From Azospirillum picis (GTDB taxonomy: Bacteria > Pseudomonadota > Alphaproteobacteria > Azospirillales > Azospirillaceae): a DNA stretch of 64,000 nucleotides. Each line of letters opens with the position of its first letter. Positions within the stretch are counted from its first letter, which is position 1. Positions 1 to 10,658 of this stretch are shown piece after piece. The translations under genes and the position numbers were made by a program. The notes under the pieces were generated by a model. It was not told the DNA's origin and did not search any database. It worked only from the letters and a program-made list of their open reading frames with translations. Location of the stretch: positions 124,001 to 188,000 of the forward strand of contig NZ_JAGINO010000008.1 in the NCBI RefSeq assembly GCF_017876115.1, written 5' to 3'.

Positions 1-113
1 GGGCGAAGTCGAAGCCGGCGGGATCGGTGCCCTGGGAGGGCGGGGAGGGGGGCGGCGAGGCGTGCTGCACGGGCGGGCTCCGTCGCGGCGGGACTGGATG
101 GAAGGCGGCGGGC

Positions 114-148
114 AAAAAAAGACGCCCCCGGGACCGTGCCGGGGGCGT
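114..148 (-). terminator. Rho-independent terminator after actP
   Basis: A perfect 10-bp stem (122-131 with 139-148) with a 7-nt loop is followed, on the minus strand, by a run of seven T (120-114). It lies about 155 bases beyond the actP stop. The rest of 1-304 shows no convincing gene. Confidence 0.8.
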
Positions 149-304
149 TTCCAGGATACACCCGACGGGCCGTGGCCCGGAAGCGGGTGCGACATTCGGC
201 GTGGGAGCGGTTCCCGGCGGACGCCGGAGGGCGGTGCGAGGCGCCCCCCGGTCTTCCGTCCCGTCAAACGGGTCCCCCAGTAGGCCGACCTCAGTGGGCC
301 GACC

Positions 305-2032
305 TCAGTGAGCCGACGCCCCCTCGGCACCCAGGCCGGTCTGCGACCGGACATACTGGTCCTCGAAGTCGCGGCGCTCCTTCTGGGCCTGCGCGCTGTT
401 GTCGGTGATCGAGAAGAACCAGATGCCGACGAAGGCCAGGATGATCGAGAACACGCCCGGGTTGGCGTAGCCGATGATCGCCTCCGGGTGACCCAGCACG
501 GCCTTCCACACGGTCGGGCCGAGGAGGATCATGACGCAGGCGGAGATCAGGCCGATCGAGCCGCCCAGCACCGCGCCGCGGGTGGTCATCTTGCCCCAGA
601 ACATCGACATCAGCAGGACCGGGAAGTTGGTCGAGGCGGCGATGGCGAAGGCCAGACCCACCATGAAGGCGACGTTCTGGTTCTCGAAGGCGATGCCGAG
701 AATGATCGAGACGATGCCGATGATGACCGTGGTGATCTTCGACACGCGGATCTCGTCCGCCTCGTTGGCACGGCCGCGGGCGAAGACCGAGGCGTAGAGG
801 TCGTGGGACACCGCCGAGGCGCCGGCCAGCGTCAGGCCGGCGACCACCGCCAGGATGGTGGCGAAGGCGACGGCCGAGATGAAGCCGTAGAACAGGTCGC
901 CGCCGACCGCGTGGGCGGTGTGGATGGCCGCCATGTTGGTGCCGCCGATGACCGAGGCGACGGCCGCCTTGACGCCTTCCGCCGGGGCGGCGGTCAGGAA
1001 GGGATAGGCACCGTTGGCGTCCTTGCCGAGGATCAGCACGATGGCGCCGAAGCCGATGATGAAGGTCAGGATGTAGAAGTAGCCGATGAAGCCGGTGGCG
1101 TAGAAGACCGACTTGCGGGCCTCCTTGGCGTCGGACACCGTGAAGAAGCGCATCAGGATGTGCGGCAGGCCGGCGGTGCCGAACATCAGGGTCAGGCCGA
1201 GCGAGATGGTGTCGACCGAGTCGGAGACGAAGGCGCCCGGCGACATGATGGCCACGCCCTTCGGATGGACGTCGACGGCGGCCTTGAACATCGCCTCGGG
1301 GCTGAAGCCGAACTTGGCCATGATCATGAAGGCCATGAAGGAGGCGCCCGACAGCAGCAGCACCGCCTTGATGATCTGCACCCAGGTGGTGGCCAGCATG
1401 CCGCCGAAGGTGACGTAGCCGATCATCAGGATGCCGACGACGACGACGGCGATCGCATAGTCGAGGCCGAACAGGAGCTGGATCAGCTTGCCGGCGCCGA
1501 CCATCTGGGCGATCAGGTAGAAGGTGACGGTGGCCAGCGAGCCGCAGGCGGACAGCGTGCGGATCGGCGTCTGCTGGAAGCGGTAGGAGGCGACGTCGGC
1601 GAAGGTGTACTTGCCGAGGTTGCGCAGCCGCTCGGCGATCAGGAACAGCACCAGCGGCCAGCCGACCAGGAAGCCGACCGAGTAGATCAGGCCGTCGAAG
1701 CCGTTGGCGTAGACCAGGCCGGCGATGCCGAGGAAGGAGGCCGCCGACATGTAGTCGCCGGCGATGGCCAAGCCGTTCTGGAAGCCGGTGATGCCGCCGC
1801 CGGCGGCGTAGAAGTCCTTGGCCGACTTGGTGCGCCGCGCCGCCCAGTAGGTGATGCCGAGCGTGAACAGCACGAACACCAGGAACATGACGATGGCGGA
1901 GTAGTTCGTCGCCTGCTTCTGCACCGCGCCGTCGACCGCCCCCGCGGCATGGACGGCGGCGGGAAGCAGCGTGCCGGCCGCGGCGGCCGAGGCGGCGACC
2001 GTGGCGGCGATGCGGGTGGTGGCGGCGCGCAT
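305..2032 (-). CDS. actP: Cation/acetate symporter ActP (sodium:solute symporter family)
   Basis: This is an inner-membrane permease that takes up acetate and related short carboxylates with a cation. The protein of about 575 residues has an Ala-rich signal-like N-terminus and about 13 hydrophobic segments. The core, with the [20 protein letters not shown] stretch near residue 75, is typical of the SSS family ActP branch. An ATG at 2032 overlaps the stop of the upstream DUF485 gene (TGATG). A GTG one codon earlier (2035) is an equally possible start. Translational coupling to the DUF485 gene is the standard arrangement for this transporter. A strong terminator follows. Confidence 0.95.
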   Translation of the reverse strand: MRAATTRIAATVAASAAAAGTLLPAAVHAAGAVDGAVQKQATNYSAIVMFLVFVLFTLGITYWAARRTKSAKDFYAAGGGITGFQNGLAIAGDYMSAASFLGIAGLVYANGFDGLIYSVGFLVGWPLVLFLIAERLRNLGKYTFADVASYRFQQTPIRTLSACGSLATVTFYLIAQMVGAGKLIQLLFGLDYAIAVVVVGILMIGYVTFGGMLATTWVQIIKAVLLLSGASFMAFMIMAKFGFSPEAMFKAAVDVHPKGVAIMSPGAFVSDSVDTISLGLTLMFGTAGLPHILMRFFTVSDAKEARKSVFYATGFIGYFYILTFIIGFGAIVLILGKDANGAYPFLTAAPAEGVKAAVASVIGGTNMAAIHTAHAVGGDLFYGFISAVAFATILAVVAGLTLAGASAVSHDLYASVFARGRANEADEIRVSKITTVIIGIVSIILGIAFENQNVAFMVGLAFAIAASTNFPVLLMSMFWGKMTTRGAVLGGSIGLISACVMILLGPTVWKAVLGHPEAIIGYANPGVFSIILAFVGIWFFSITDNSAQAQKERRDFEDQYVRSQTGLGAEGASAH

Positions 2033-2334
2033 CACTTGGTCTCCTCCAGGATCTGGCGGTTCAGCTCGTCGAACTCGCCGTTCGCCCGCCGGACATAGAT
2101 GCCGGTCAGGACGAAGGCCGACAGGATGGTGAAGACGCCGATGGGCATGCCCCAGGTCGTCACGCCCGAACCGATCGGCGTGCCCAGGAATTCCTTGCCG
2201 AAAGCAACCAGGAGGATGAAACCGAAATAGATGACGAGCATGGCGATCGACAGGGTCCAGGCAAAGGCGGACCGCTTGGCCACCAGCTCCTGGAACTTCG
2301 GATTGCTCAGGATCCGTTGTGCGTTTTGACTCAT
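2032..2334 (-). CDS. DUF485 small membrane protein, ActP partner
   Basis: A 100-residue inner-membrane protein with two hydrophobic segments (about residues 25-50 and 60-82), typical of DUF485/YjcH proteins encoded just before actP. Its molecular role is not established and it is assumed to assist the permease. The start at 2334 is chosen over an upstream in-frame ATG at 2391 because a GAGGGG ribosome-binding site lies just before it. The stop codon overlaps the actP start, so the two are co-translated. Confidence 0.92.
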   Translation of the reverse strand: MSQNAQRILSNPKFQELVAKRSAFAWTLSIAMLVIYFGFILLVAFGKEFLGTPIGSGVTTWGMPIGVFTILSAFVLTGIYVRRANGEFDELNRQILEETK

Positions 2335-2459
2335 GTGCGTCCCCTCATCGAGTGCCGGCGATTGTTCGACGGTCTTGAGACACTCGGGCATTTGCCGTCC
2401 GGGCGGTCTGGTCCCGGGGGCCTTCCCGGAATTCCTACGCCCTTGACCTCCCCAATTGT

Positions 2460-2473
2460 TTGATACAGATCAT
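2460..2473. promoter_or_regulatory. FNR/Anr/FixK-type box upstream of DUF485-actP
   Basis: The sequence TTGATACAGATCAT matches 13 of 14 positions of the FNR-family palindrome TTGAT-N4-ATCAA. It lies about 126 bases upstream of the DUF485 start in the otherwise gene-free 2335-2532 stretch. Regulation of acetate uptake by a redox regulator is an inference. Confidence 0.45.
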
Positions 2474-2532
2474 TGTTGGGTGCACCCCCTACCTTGGTCG
2501 ATAGGGGCCGCACACGGGACGCGCGCATGAGA

Positions 2533-2562
2533 AAAGGCGCGCCCGTTGCCGGACGCGCCTTT
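2533..2562 (-). terminator. Hairpin terminator after the DUF1178 gene
   Basis: Nine-base arms (2533-2541 and 2554-2562) enclose a 12-nt loop. On the minus strand the stem ends in a TTTTCTC tract. It sits 50 bases past the DUF1178 stop. Confidence 0.7.
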
Positions 2563-2611
2563 CAAGCCATTCAGGGCAAGCCGCCCGGAGGTCCGGGCGC
2601 CGGCACCGCGA

Positions 2612-3202
2612 TCACGAGTCGGTGCGGGGAACCCAGGGGAGGCGGTGGAAGGTCACGCCCTCCTCGTGGAGTTCGGCGACCTCCTCGTCCGACGCCTGGC
2701 CGTAGATGCCGCGCGGGTCGGTTTCGCCGTAATGGATCCGCCGCGCCTCCTCGGCGAAGCGGTCGCCGACATAGTCGCAGTTCTTCTCGACGGTGCGGCG
2801 CACTTCCGTCAGGTGGCGCATCACCTCCGCCACCGCCTCGCGCTGGGCGTCGTTCAGGCTGGACGGCAGCGAAGCCATCATGTCGGCCGGGGCGGGCAGG
2901 GCGCCGGACAGCGGGGCCGGCAGGTTGGCCGCGGCCGGCGCGGGGGACGAGGCGGCGGCCGGCGCGGGCTCGGCCGCGGGGGACGATGCCGCCGACGATT
3001 CGGCGCGCTCGCGGGCGCGGTCGGCGGCCCTGGCCACGCCCTTGGCGATGCGGGGTGCCATCGGTGCCTTGGCGACACCGGTGTCGCCGCAGATCGGGCA
3101 GGAGATCTGGTGCGCCGCCGCCTGTTCGTCGAAAGCGGCGCCGTTGCGGAACCATGCCTCGAACCGGTGGTCGGCCGGGCATCTCAACGCGAAGAGGATC
3201 AT
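2612..3202 (-). CDS. DUF1178 family protein with zinc-ribbon start
   Basis: A 196-residue cytoplasmic protein of unknown function. The N-terminus has a rubredoxin/FmdB-like start (MILFALRCPADHRFE, with CPICG near residue 35), suggesting one Cys-containing metal knuckle. The middle (about 68-105) is Ala/Pro-rich and disordered. The C-terminal region (EVRRTVEKNCDYVGDRFAEE and HYGE) is the conserved DUF1178 signature found across alphaproteobacteria. It is transcribed away from the methyltransferase gene. Confidence 0.85.
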   Translation of the reverse strand: MILFALRCPADHRFEAWFRNGAAFDEQAAAHQISCPICGDTGVAKAPMAPRIAKGVARAADRARERAESSAASSPAAEPAPAAASSPAPAAANLPAPLSGALPAPADMMASLPSSLNDAQREAVAEVMRHLTEVRRTVEKNCDYVGDRFAEEARRIHYGETDPRGIYGQASDEEVAELHEEGVTFHRLPWVPRTDS

Positions 3203-3370
3203 ATCCCCACAAACCCCAAACTAACCCGCGGCAGGAAAGGTCCGGCCCGGCCTGCCGATCCGGGTTGCGGCACGACTCGGGAACCGGCTTAATTCAGCAT
3301 GGCGGCGGCGCCGCGTCAAACGCCGCCGCGTCGGGTCAGCCAACCGGATGCCGGCCCGCAGCGCCGGCCG

Positions 3371-3411
3371 CATCCACTGCCTCATCCACTGCCTCATCCA
3401 CTGCCGCATCC
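3371..3411 (+). repeat. 12-bp tandem repeat, three copies
   Basis: The unit CATCCACTGCCT occurs at 3371-3382, 3383-3394 and, with one change, 3395-3406, followed by a partial copy. It lies in the untranslated stretch just before the methyltransferase gene. It resembles other short tandem repeats in this window. Confidence 0.8.
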
Positions 3412-3438
3412 TTCCGCCACCATTCCCAAGAGGGGACG

Positions 3439-4017
3439 ATGCCGTCCACGCCCTGCCAGCCTTCGCCGCCGTCGTCCTGGGTGCAGCGCTTCGCGCCGCT
3501 GGTCCGGCCGGGCGGACCGGTGCTCGACGTCGCCTGCGGCGGCGGGCGGCATCTGCGGCTGTTCCATGGGCGCGGCCATCCGGTGGTCGGGCTCGACCGC
3601 GACCTCGGCGGCGTCGGCGACCTGGACGGCCGCGACGGGGTGACGCTGGTCCGGGTGGACCTGGAGGCGCCGGTGGAGGCCGGTGGCCCCGTTCCCCTCG
3701 GCACGCTGCCGCCAGGCCGGCGCTTCGCCGGGATCGTCGTCACCAACTACCTGCACCGGCCGCTGTTCCCCGCCATCCTGGCGGCGCTGGAGCCGGGCGG
3801 CGTCCTGATCTACGAGACCTTCGCCGACGGCAACGCCCGTTTCGGCCGCCCGTCCTCGCCCGACTTCCTGCTGCGCCGCGGCGAGCTGCTGGAGGCCGTG
3901 CGCGGCCGGCTCCAGGTGGTGGCCTTCGAGCAGGGCGAGGTGGCGGTGCCGAAGCCGGCGGTGGTGCAGCGCCTCTGCGCGGTCGCCGGGGAGGAGCCGG
4001 TGGCGCTCGCCGGCTGA
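3439..4017 (+). CDS. Class I SAM-dependent methyltransferase
   Basis: A 192-residue Rossmann-fold methyltransferase of unknown substrate. The SAM-binding motif I (LDVACGGGRH, about residues 28-37) and the acidic end of strand 2 (GLDRD) are clear. The later EPGGVLIYETF stretch matches the post-motif region of TehB/UbiE-like small methyltransferases. The ATG at 3439 is preceded by an AGAGGGG ribosome-binding site. Much longer in-frame translations starting upstream run through repeat DNA and are unlikely. It converges with the marR gene. Confidence 0.8.
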   Translation: MPSTPCQPSPPSSWVQRFAPLVRPGGPVLDVACGGGRHLRLFHGRGHPVVGLDRDLGGVGDLDGRDGVTLVRVDLEAPVEAGGPVPLGTLPPGRRFAGIVVTNYLHRPLFPAILAALEPGGVLIYETFADGNARFGRPSSPDFLLRRGELLEAVRGRLQVVAFEQGEVAVPKPAVVQRLCAVAGEEPVALAG

Positions 4018-4038
4018 GGGCGGGGCCGGACCGCCGCT

Positions 4039-4080
4039 TAGAGTCTGCCTGGTGCTTATTGAAGCACCAGACAGACTCTA
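4039..4080. repeat. Hairpin repeat 1 between convergent genes
   Basis: Nineteen-base arms (4039-4057 and 4062-4080) with one mismatch and a 4-nt ATTG loop. It may act as a bidirectional terminator for the methyltransferase and marR genes. It has no long T run, and its length and near perfection suggest a REP-like repeat. Confidence 0.75.
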
Positions 4081-4095
4081 GAATTTTGATTTTCC

Positions 4096-4141
4096 GTGTG
4101 ATTCACGTTTCAAGCGATACCGCTTGAAACGTGAATCACAC
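4096..4141. repeat. Hairpin repeat 2, perfect 21-bp arms
   Basis: Arms 4096-4116 and 4121-4141 are perfect reverse complements with a 4-nt ATAC loop, ending two bases from the marR stop. It is AT-richer than its surroundings. The pair of hairpins looks like a mobile palindromic repeat rather than a simple terminator. Confidence 0.8.
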
Positions 4142-4142
4142 T

Positions 4143-4628
4143 CTAGGAGGCGGAGGCTTCCATCACCGTCATCGCGTCCATTGCGGCATCGCCCAGGCCG
4201 CCCGGCTGCGGCGGAGCCTGCAGGTCCGCCTCCATCCGCGCCTTGGCGGCGGCGGCCATCGCATCGTCGGTGCGGAGCTGGGCCATGTCGTCGGCGGTGA
4301 CCGCGCCGGCGGCGATCACCAGTTCGGCGAAGTCGGACAGATAGACGCTGCCCTTCACCGTGCGCTGGACCAGGACGTTGCGCTTGTCCTCCGCGTCGCG
4401 CTTGCGCTTGACGAAGCCCAGCACCGACAGCCGGTCGAGCGCCCGGGTGACCGCCGGCTTGGAGATGTTCAGCAGGGATGCGAGGCCGCGGACGGTGTGC
4501 GGCGGGTCGGTCAGGTAGACCTGCAGCAGGATCGCCAACTGGCGCGCCGACAGGTCCGGCCCATCCTGGCGGACGCTGGCGACCAGGGCGGTGCGCCACA
4601 ACCCGAGTGCCTTGAGGTTCCGTGCCAT
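4143..4628 (-). CDS. MarR-family transcriptional regulator
   Basis: A winged-helix DNA-binding repressor or activator of about 161 residues. The helix-turn-helix (GLASLLNISKPAVTRALDRL) and following wing (RDAEDKRNVLVQRT) match the MarR family. The start at 4628 (MARNLKALG) has a GGGGGAG ribosome-binding site, while an upstream ATG at 4670 lacks one. The effector and targets are unknown. It is transcribed towards the paired hairpins. Confidence 0.85.
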   Translation of the reverse strand: MARNLKALGLWRTALVASVRQDGPDLSARQLAILLQVYLTDPPHTVRGLASLLNISKPAVTRALDRLSVLGFVKRKRDAEDKRNVLVQRTVKGSVYLSDFAELVIAAGAVTADDMAQLRTDDAMAAAAKARMEADLQAPPQPGGLGDAAMDAMTVMEASAS

Positions 4629-4759
4629 CGTCTCCCCCCAGCAAGCCGCGTCCGGTTCCGCAACCGGCACACGCGGTGCGAAGTGTCGCCTACCGGAACG
4701 GTGCAGGCAAGACTTTCAATTCCCCCCGCAATTCCGCCCGCAATCCTCCCGGCGATCCG

Positions 4760-5476
4760 TCAGCGATCCGTCGGTGCCTGGGGCCGGCGCAGCCCGCGGG
4801 GCACGCAGACGCTGAGGCCGGTCGCGCCGACCGGCAGCACCTCCACCTCGGCGCCGTAGACCTCGCGCATCATCTCCGCGGTGATGACCTCGGCGGGAGA
4901 GCCGAGCCGGGCCAGCCGCCCGTCATGCAGCAGGGCGACGCGGTCGGCGACGGCGAAGGCCTGCTCGGGGTGGTGGGTGGAGAAGACCACCGCCAGCCCG
5001 TCGCCGTCGGCCAGGCGGCGCACCTGCTCCATCACCCGGATCTGGTTGCCGAAATCCAGGCTGGCGGTCGGCTCGTCGAGCACCAGCATCCGCGGCGCCT
5101 GGGCCAGCGGGCGGGCGATCAGCGCGAGCTGCCGCTCGCCGCCGCTGATGCGCAGCCACTCGCGCTCCGCCAGATGGCCGATTCCCAGCCGGTCGAGGGC
5201 GGCGTCGGCCGCGTCGAGGTCGGCCGCGCCGGCGGCGCTGAAGGGACCGCGATGGGCGGTGCGGCCCATCAGCACCATCTCGCGCACGGTGAAGGGGAAC
5301 TGGCCGGCACCCGCCTGCGGGACATAGCCGATGGCCAGCGCGCGGCGGCGCGGCGCCCAGCCGCCGGCATCCTCGCGGTCGACCAGGATGCGGGCCGCCA
5401 GCGGCGGCAGCAGGCCGAGGATGGTCTTGAACAGCATCGTCTTGCCGCCGCCGTTGGGGCCGAGCAGGCCGGAAGC
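4760..5476 (-). pseudogene. Siderophore/metal-type ABC transporter ATPase, start lost
   Basis: The reading frame carries Walker A (GPNGGGKT, codons near 5466-5443), a Q-loop (YVPQ), the signature SGGERQL, Walker B (MLVLDEPTASLD) and the switch His (STHH), so it is an Fe3+/B12/metal-type ABC ATPase. About 30 N-terminal residues are missing. Upstream in the same frame there is no ATG, GTG or TTG start; the frame runs into the remains of the substrate-binding gene. The first ATG (5437) lies after Walker A, so translation from it would give a protein without an ATP-binding loop. No permease gene lies between the two remnants. Confidence 0.8.
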
Positions 5477-6054
5477 GCGCCGATCCGCCGCCTGACCTCC
5501 GACAGCGTCTCCTCGGCGTAGCGGGCCAGCCGTTACCCCTGGTCCGGCGTCCCGAGAAGCCTGCCGACGGTGCGGAAGGCGTCGGGAGAGCGGTCGAGGT
5601 GGCCGTCGACCAGCACCGTCGGCACCCGCGTCTGCTCCCGCACGCGGTCGGCCAGCGAGACGAAGGTCGGCGCCGTGCTGCCGATGTCGATGACCAGGTC
5701 CGGCCGCCGGGCGACCACCGCCTCCAGGTTCACGCTGTTGCCGCGTCCGGTCAGCCGGCCGAGTTCCGGCAACTCGGCGTAGCGGTCGGGCAGGAAGGGA
5801 CGTTCGTCGGGGCTGATGGCCCGCGTCCAGCCCAGCAGCGCGTCGGGCGCCAGCATGTAGACGATGACGGAGGCGGGCGGTCCGGCCGGAAACACCCGGT
5901 CGATGCGGTCGGGCAGCTCGACCCTGCGGCCGGCCGAGTCGGTGAAGCCGGCCGCCGCAGCGGGGCGGGCCGCCGGCAGGAGGCCGAGGCCGGCGGCGAA
6001 GCCTGCCGCGAGGAGAACGGCCGCAGGGGTGATCGAGACATGCCGCCCGTTCAT
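5473..6054 (-). pseudogene. Truncated periplasmic substrate-binding protein (FecB/BtuF type)
   Basis: The frame starts at 6054 (ATGA overlap with the upstream gene). It encodes a signal peptide followed by the N-lobe of an iron-siderophore/cobalamin binding protein (RVELPDRIDRVF; VVARRPDLVIDIG; TVLVDGHLDRS). It stops at TAA 5535-5533 after 173 residues. The same frame then continues with family-like sequence (RLARYAEETLSEVRRRIG) to about 5476, where it abuts the ATPase remnant. The TAA could derive from GAA by one change. The C-lobe is gone. Known full-length relatives are about 280-370 residues. Confidence 0.8.
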
Positions 6055-7565
6055 TTCCCCTCCCGCTTCAGCACCGCCGGCTTGCCGTAGCTCGTCACCA
6101 GGACCCTGCCGTCGGCGAGCGGTGCCGCGGTGAAGCTGCTGCCCGACGCCGAGGTCAGGCTGACCGCCTGCTTCGCCGCCCCCGGCGCCGGCGCGACGCC
6201 TGCGGCCTTGGCCGCCTTCGGATCGAACCCCGCCTCCTCTCCCTGCCCGGTCACGTCGTAGCCGGTGCAGTCGGCACCGACGCAGATCGCCTTGTCCTCG
6301 ATGCGGGCCTTGCCCCCGGCGGCGGCGAAGGGGGTGTCCTCGGCGCCGCCGCTCCAGCTCCAGGAACCGCGCAGCCAGTCGGGAAGGCGGCTGTCCTTCT
6401 GCAGCTCCAGATTGTCGGTGATCAGCCCGACGCTGCCGCTCAGCCCCTGTGCCGCCACCGCCTCGGCGATGCGGCGCGCCTCGGGGGTGCCGATGCGGTA
6501 GCGGGCCGCCAGCCCCGGCGTCCAGTCGGCCACCGCCGCCTCGACCGCGCCGCGCAGGCGGTCGCCCCAGCCGGGCTCCACCCAGCGCGGGTTGCTCCAT
6601 GCCGCCGCCTCGGCCACCAGCGGGGCGAGCGCCGGCGCCTCGCCGACGAACAGGCGCGGATCGACCGCCGACTTCAGGCGGTCCATCCCCATCTGGCGAT
6701 AGGTGGCGTAGCGTATGGTGCCGGTACGGTTGGCGGCCGCCTCCAGCATCGGTGCCAGCAGGGCGTCCACCGCCTGCCAGGGCGGCGAGGCGAGCAGCGC
6801 CCGGTCGTCGGGACAGTCGGGACGGGCGCCGAAATTGTCGCGGGTGCTGCCGTAGAGCGGCTCCATCGCCTTCCAGGCCGGCTGGCCCCGCCGCTCCATC
6901 ACCGAGCAGGGCCATGCCATCTCGACTTCGTCGCCGATCAGGCGCAGCGCGGTCAGGAAGCCCTCGTCGGTCGCGAGGTCGGTGCCCTCCGCCATCTCGC
7001 GGGCCAGCGAATCCTGGATGCCGCCGGCTGCCTCGCGCAGCAGCGCCTCGGCCTTCTTCGGGTCGGGGGACGGGCCGAAGCGCAGCAGGTAGGCGGTCCA
7101 CCCCTTGCCCAGCGGACCGCGAAGGTCGGCCAGCCGCCGCCCGGCGGCGGCCGGGTCGGCGGGAATGCCGTCGACGATGCGGGCCAGCGCGGCGACCGCC
7201 GCCGGCACCGCGTCCGCCAGCGCCTTGCGGCGCGCATCCATCACCGGCGTCAGGCAGTCGGCGACCGACGCCGCGGAGGCGCACTGGTTGCGCTGGGCGA
7301 GCCACGCCTTCTGTTCGGCCCGCAGGCGGTCCCGGTCGGCGGTCGCGGAGAGGTCCAGCAGGGACTTGTAGCCGTCGGCGATCTCCTGGTCGGCATCGCC
7401 GAGCGCCGGCACCGCGCAGATCGCCTTCTCCACCGGCGTCGACGCGGCCTTGCAGTCGAAGGATGCATCGGCCCATGCCGGCGTCGCCGGCATCGGTGCC
7501 GCCAGAGCCATCAGGAGACCGGCCAGCGCCGTGGCGGGCACCGGGAATCGGATCGATCTTCGCAT
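6051..7565 (-). CDS. Secreted protein with LprI/DUF1311-type N-terminal domain
   Basis: A 504-residue exported protein. It starts with a signal peptide (residues 1 to about 31), followed by a Cys-containing lysozyme-inhibitor LprI-like region (FDCKAASTPVEKAICAVPAL; EQKAWLAQRNQC; later VADCL). The long C-terminal part (about 150-500) is not recognised. The start at 7565 has an AGAGAGACG ribosome-binding site; a longer frame to 7706 is mostly basic, non-conserved sequence. It overlaps the decayed binding-protein gene by ATGA, so it headed that operon. Its role is unknown. Confidence 0.75.
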   Translation of the reverse strand: MRRSIRFPVPATALAGLLMALAAPMPATPAWADASFDCKAASTPVEKAICAVPALGDADQEIADGYKSLLDLSATADRDRLRAEQKAWLAQRNQCASAASVADCLTPVMDARRKALADAVPAAVAALARIVDGIPADPAAAGRRLADLRGPLGKGWTAYLLRFGPSPDPKKAEALLREAAGGIQDSLAREMAEGTDLATDEGFLTALRLIGDEVEMAWPCSVMERRGQPAWKAMEPLYGSTRDNFGARPDCPDDRALLASPPWQAVDALLAPMLEAAANRTGTIRYATYRQMGMDRLKSAVDPRLFVGEAPALAPLVAEAAAWSNPRWVEPGWGDRLRGAVEAAVADWTPGLAARYRIGTPEARRIAEAVAAQGLSGSVGLITDNLELQKDSRLPDWLRGSWSWSGGAEDTPFAAAGGKARIEDKAICVGADCTGYDVTGQGEEAGFDPKAAKAAGVAPAPGAAKQAVSLTSASGSSFTAAPLADGRVLVTSYGKPAVLKREGK

Positions 7566-7576
7566 CGTCTCTCTAC

Positions 7577-7632
7577 GGGATTTGACGGGCGGGATTTGAC
7601 GGGCGGGATGTGAGGAGCGGGATGTGATGGCC
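7577..7632. repeat. 14-bp tandem repeat, four copies
   Basis: Two identical units (7577-7590, 7591-7604) and two diverged units (7605-7618, 7619-7632) lie directly upstream of the LprI-type gene, in its leader or promoter region. Confidence 0.75.
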
Positions 7633-7831
7633 GGAGGATAGGGCTTCCGGTGCCGCTTGTCGCGCCTCGCCGGTGTGGCGGCGGCCTTTGGACATGGTTC
7701 CCGCACCTGTCCTTCTTCCTCGGCGACCTCTCCGAACGGGCGGCGGCGGATGCGGCGGAGACGGCCTTATGCTCGCATGCGGATCAGCAACTGCTGGTTT
7801 TCGTCAGTCGCGAAAGCAGTGGGAGGTTGGC

Positions 7832-8572
7832 ATGACAATGGTCCAGCGCACTTCGGCCGAATGCCTCGGGACATTCTGGCTGGTCTTCGGGGGGTGCGGC
7901 AGCGCCGTGCTCGCCGCCGCCTTTCCGCAGGTCGGCATCGGCCTGCTCGGCGTTTCCCTGGCCTTCGGCCTCACGGTCCTGACGATGGCCTATTCCATCG
8001 GCCACATCTCGGGATGCCACCTCAACCCGGCGGTGACCGTCGGTCTGTGGGCGGGCGGGCGATTCCCGGCCAAGGACATCCTGCCCTACGTGCTGGCCCA
8101 GCTCGTCGGCGCCTTCGCGGCGGCGATGCTGCTCTATGCCATCGCCGCCGGCAAGGCGGACTACAGCCTCGCCGTCAACGGGCTGGCGGCCAACGGCTAC
8201 GGCGATCATTCCCCCGGCCAGTATGCCGTGACCTCCGGACTGGCGATCGAACTGGTGCTGTCCTTCTTCTTCATCCTGATCGTGCTGGGCGCCACCGACC
8301 GCCGCGCCCCGGCCGGCTTCGCGCCGCTGGCGATCGGGCTGGCGCTGGCGCTCATCCACCTGATCAGCATCCCGGTCACCAACACCTCGGTGAACCCGGC
8401 GCGCAGCACCGGCCCGGCGCTGGTCGTCGGCGGCTGGGCGCTGCAGCAGCTCTGGCTGTTCTGGGTCGCCCCGCTGGCCGGCGGCCTGGCAGGCGGCCTG
8501 GCCTACCGGGCATTGGGCGAGGATTTGCCGGCCAAGCCGGCGATCACCGGCGAGCCGAAACCATCGGTCTGA
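7832..8572 (+). CDS. aqpZ: Aquaporin Z
   Basis: A 246-residue water channel of the MIP family in the inner membrane. Both NPA boxes are present (HLNPAVT and [12 protein letters not shown]), the latter with the AqpZ-type Arg of the selectivity filter. Six hydrophobic segments are visible. The length is close to E. coli AqpZ (231). The ATG at 7832 follows a GGGAGG ribosome-binding site. Confidence 0.95.
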   Translation: MTMVQRTSAECLGTFWLVFGGCGSAVLAAAFPQVGIGLLGVSLAFGLTVLTMAYSIGHISGCHLNPAVTVGLWAGGRFPAKDILPYVLAQLVGAFAAAMLLYAIAAGKADYSLAVNGLAANGYGDHSPGQYAVTSGLAIELVLSFFFILIVLGATDRRAPAGFAPLAIGLALALIHLISIPVTNTSVNPARSTGPALVVGGWALQQLWLFWVAPLAGGLAGGLAYRALGEDLPAKPAITGEPKPSV

Positions 8573-8590
8573 GTCCTGTGCCCGCATCGC

Positions 8591-8630
8591 CCCCTCCCTA
8601 ACCCTCCCCCACCTTTGGTGGGAGAGGGGA
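8591..8630. repeat. GC-rich palindromic repeat, partial copy
   Basis: This stretch shares its first half with the larger palindrome at 49862-49947 (CCCCCTCCCTAACCCTCCCC then a CCTTTGG core). It lies between the stop of aqpZ and the shared terminator. Confidence 0.65.
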
Positions 8631-8700
8631 CTGCCGCCGTGTCGGGGCGCGCTCCCATGGGCATCGGGGAGGATGCCGAGAGGGGACGGTCCAGGACAGA

Positions 8701-8726
8701 AAAAGGCGGGCCAAGGCCCGCCTTTT
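8701..8726. terminator. Bidirectional terminator between aqpZ and lepA
   Basis: AAAAGGCGGGCC (8701-8712) pairs with GGCCCGCCTTTT (8715-8726), giving A/T-flanked stems on both strands between two convergent genes. Confidence 0.8.
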
Positions 8727-8751
8727 CCGTCCGCCTGTGCTTTTCCGCCGT

Positions 8752-10554
<1,803 letters not shown>

Positions 10555-10658
10555 CGGGGCCCGGACAAACGAGAGTTTGCCGGGAACATAGGGCGGACGG
10601 AGGGTGGGCGCAATGATGGCGTGGATGGCCGGAGCGGAGGGCGGCGCAATGAGCAGCG

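Noticed and set aside
308..2098. A 596-codon open frame opposite actP
   Set aside because: It lies fully antisense to a clear permease gene, is highly charged and low-complexity, and arises from GC-biased codon positions.
3371..3411. Tandem repeat as CRISPR
   Set aside because: Units are adjacent with no spacers and there are no cas genes.
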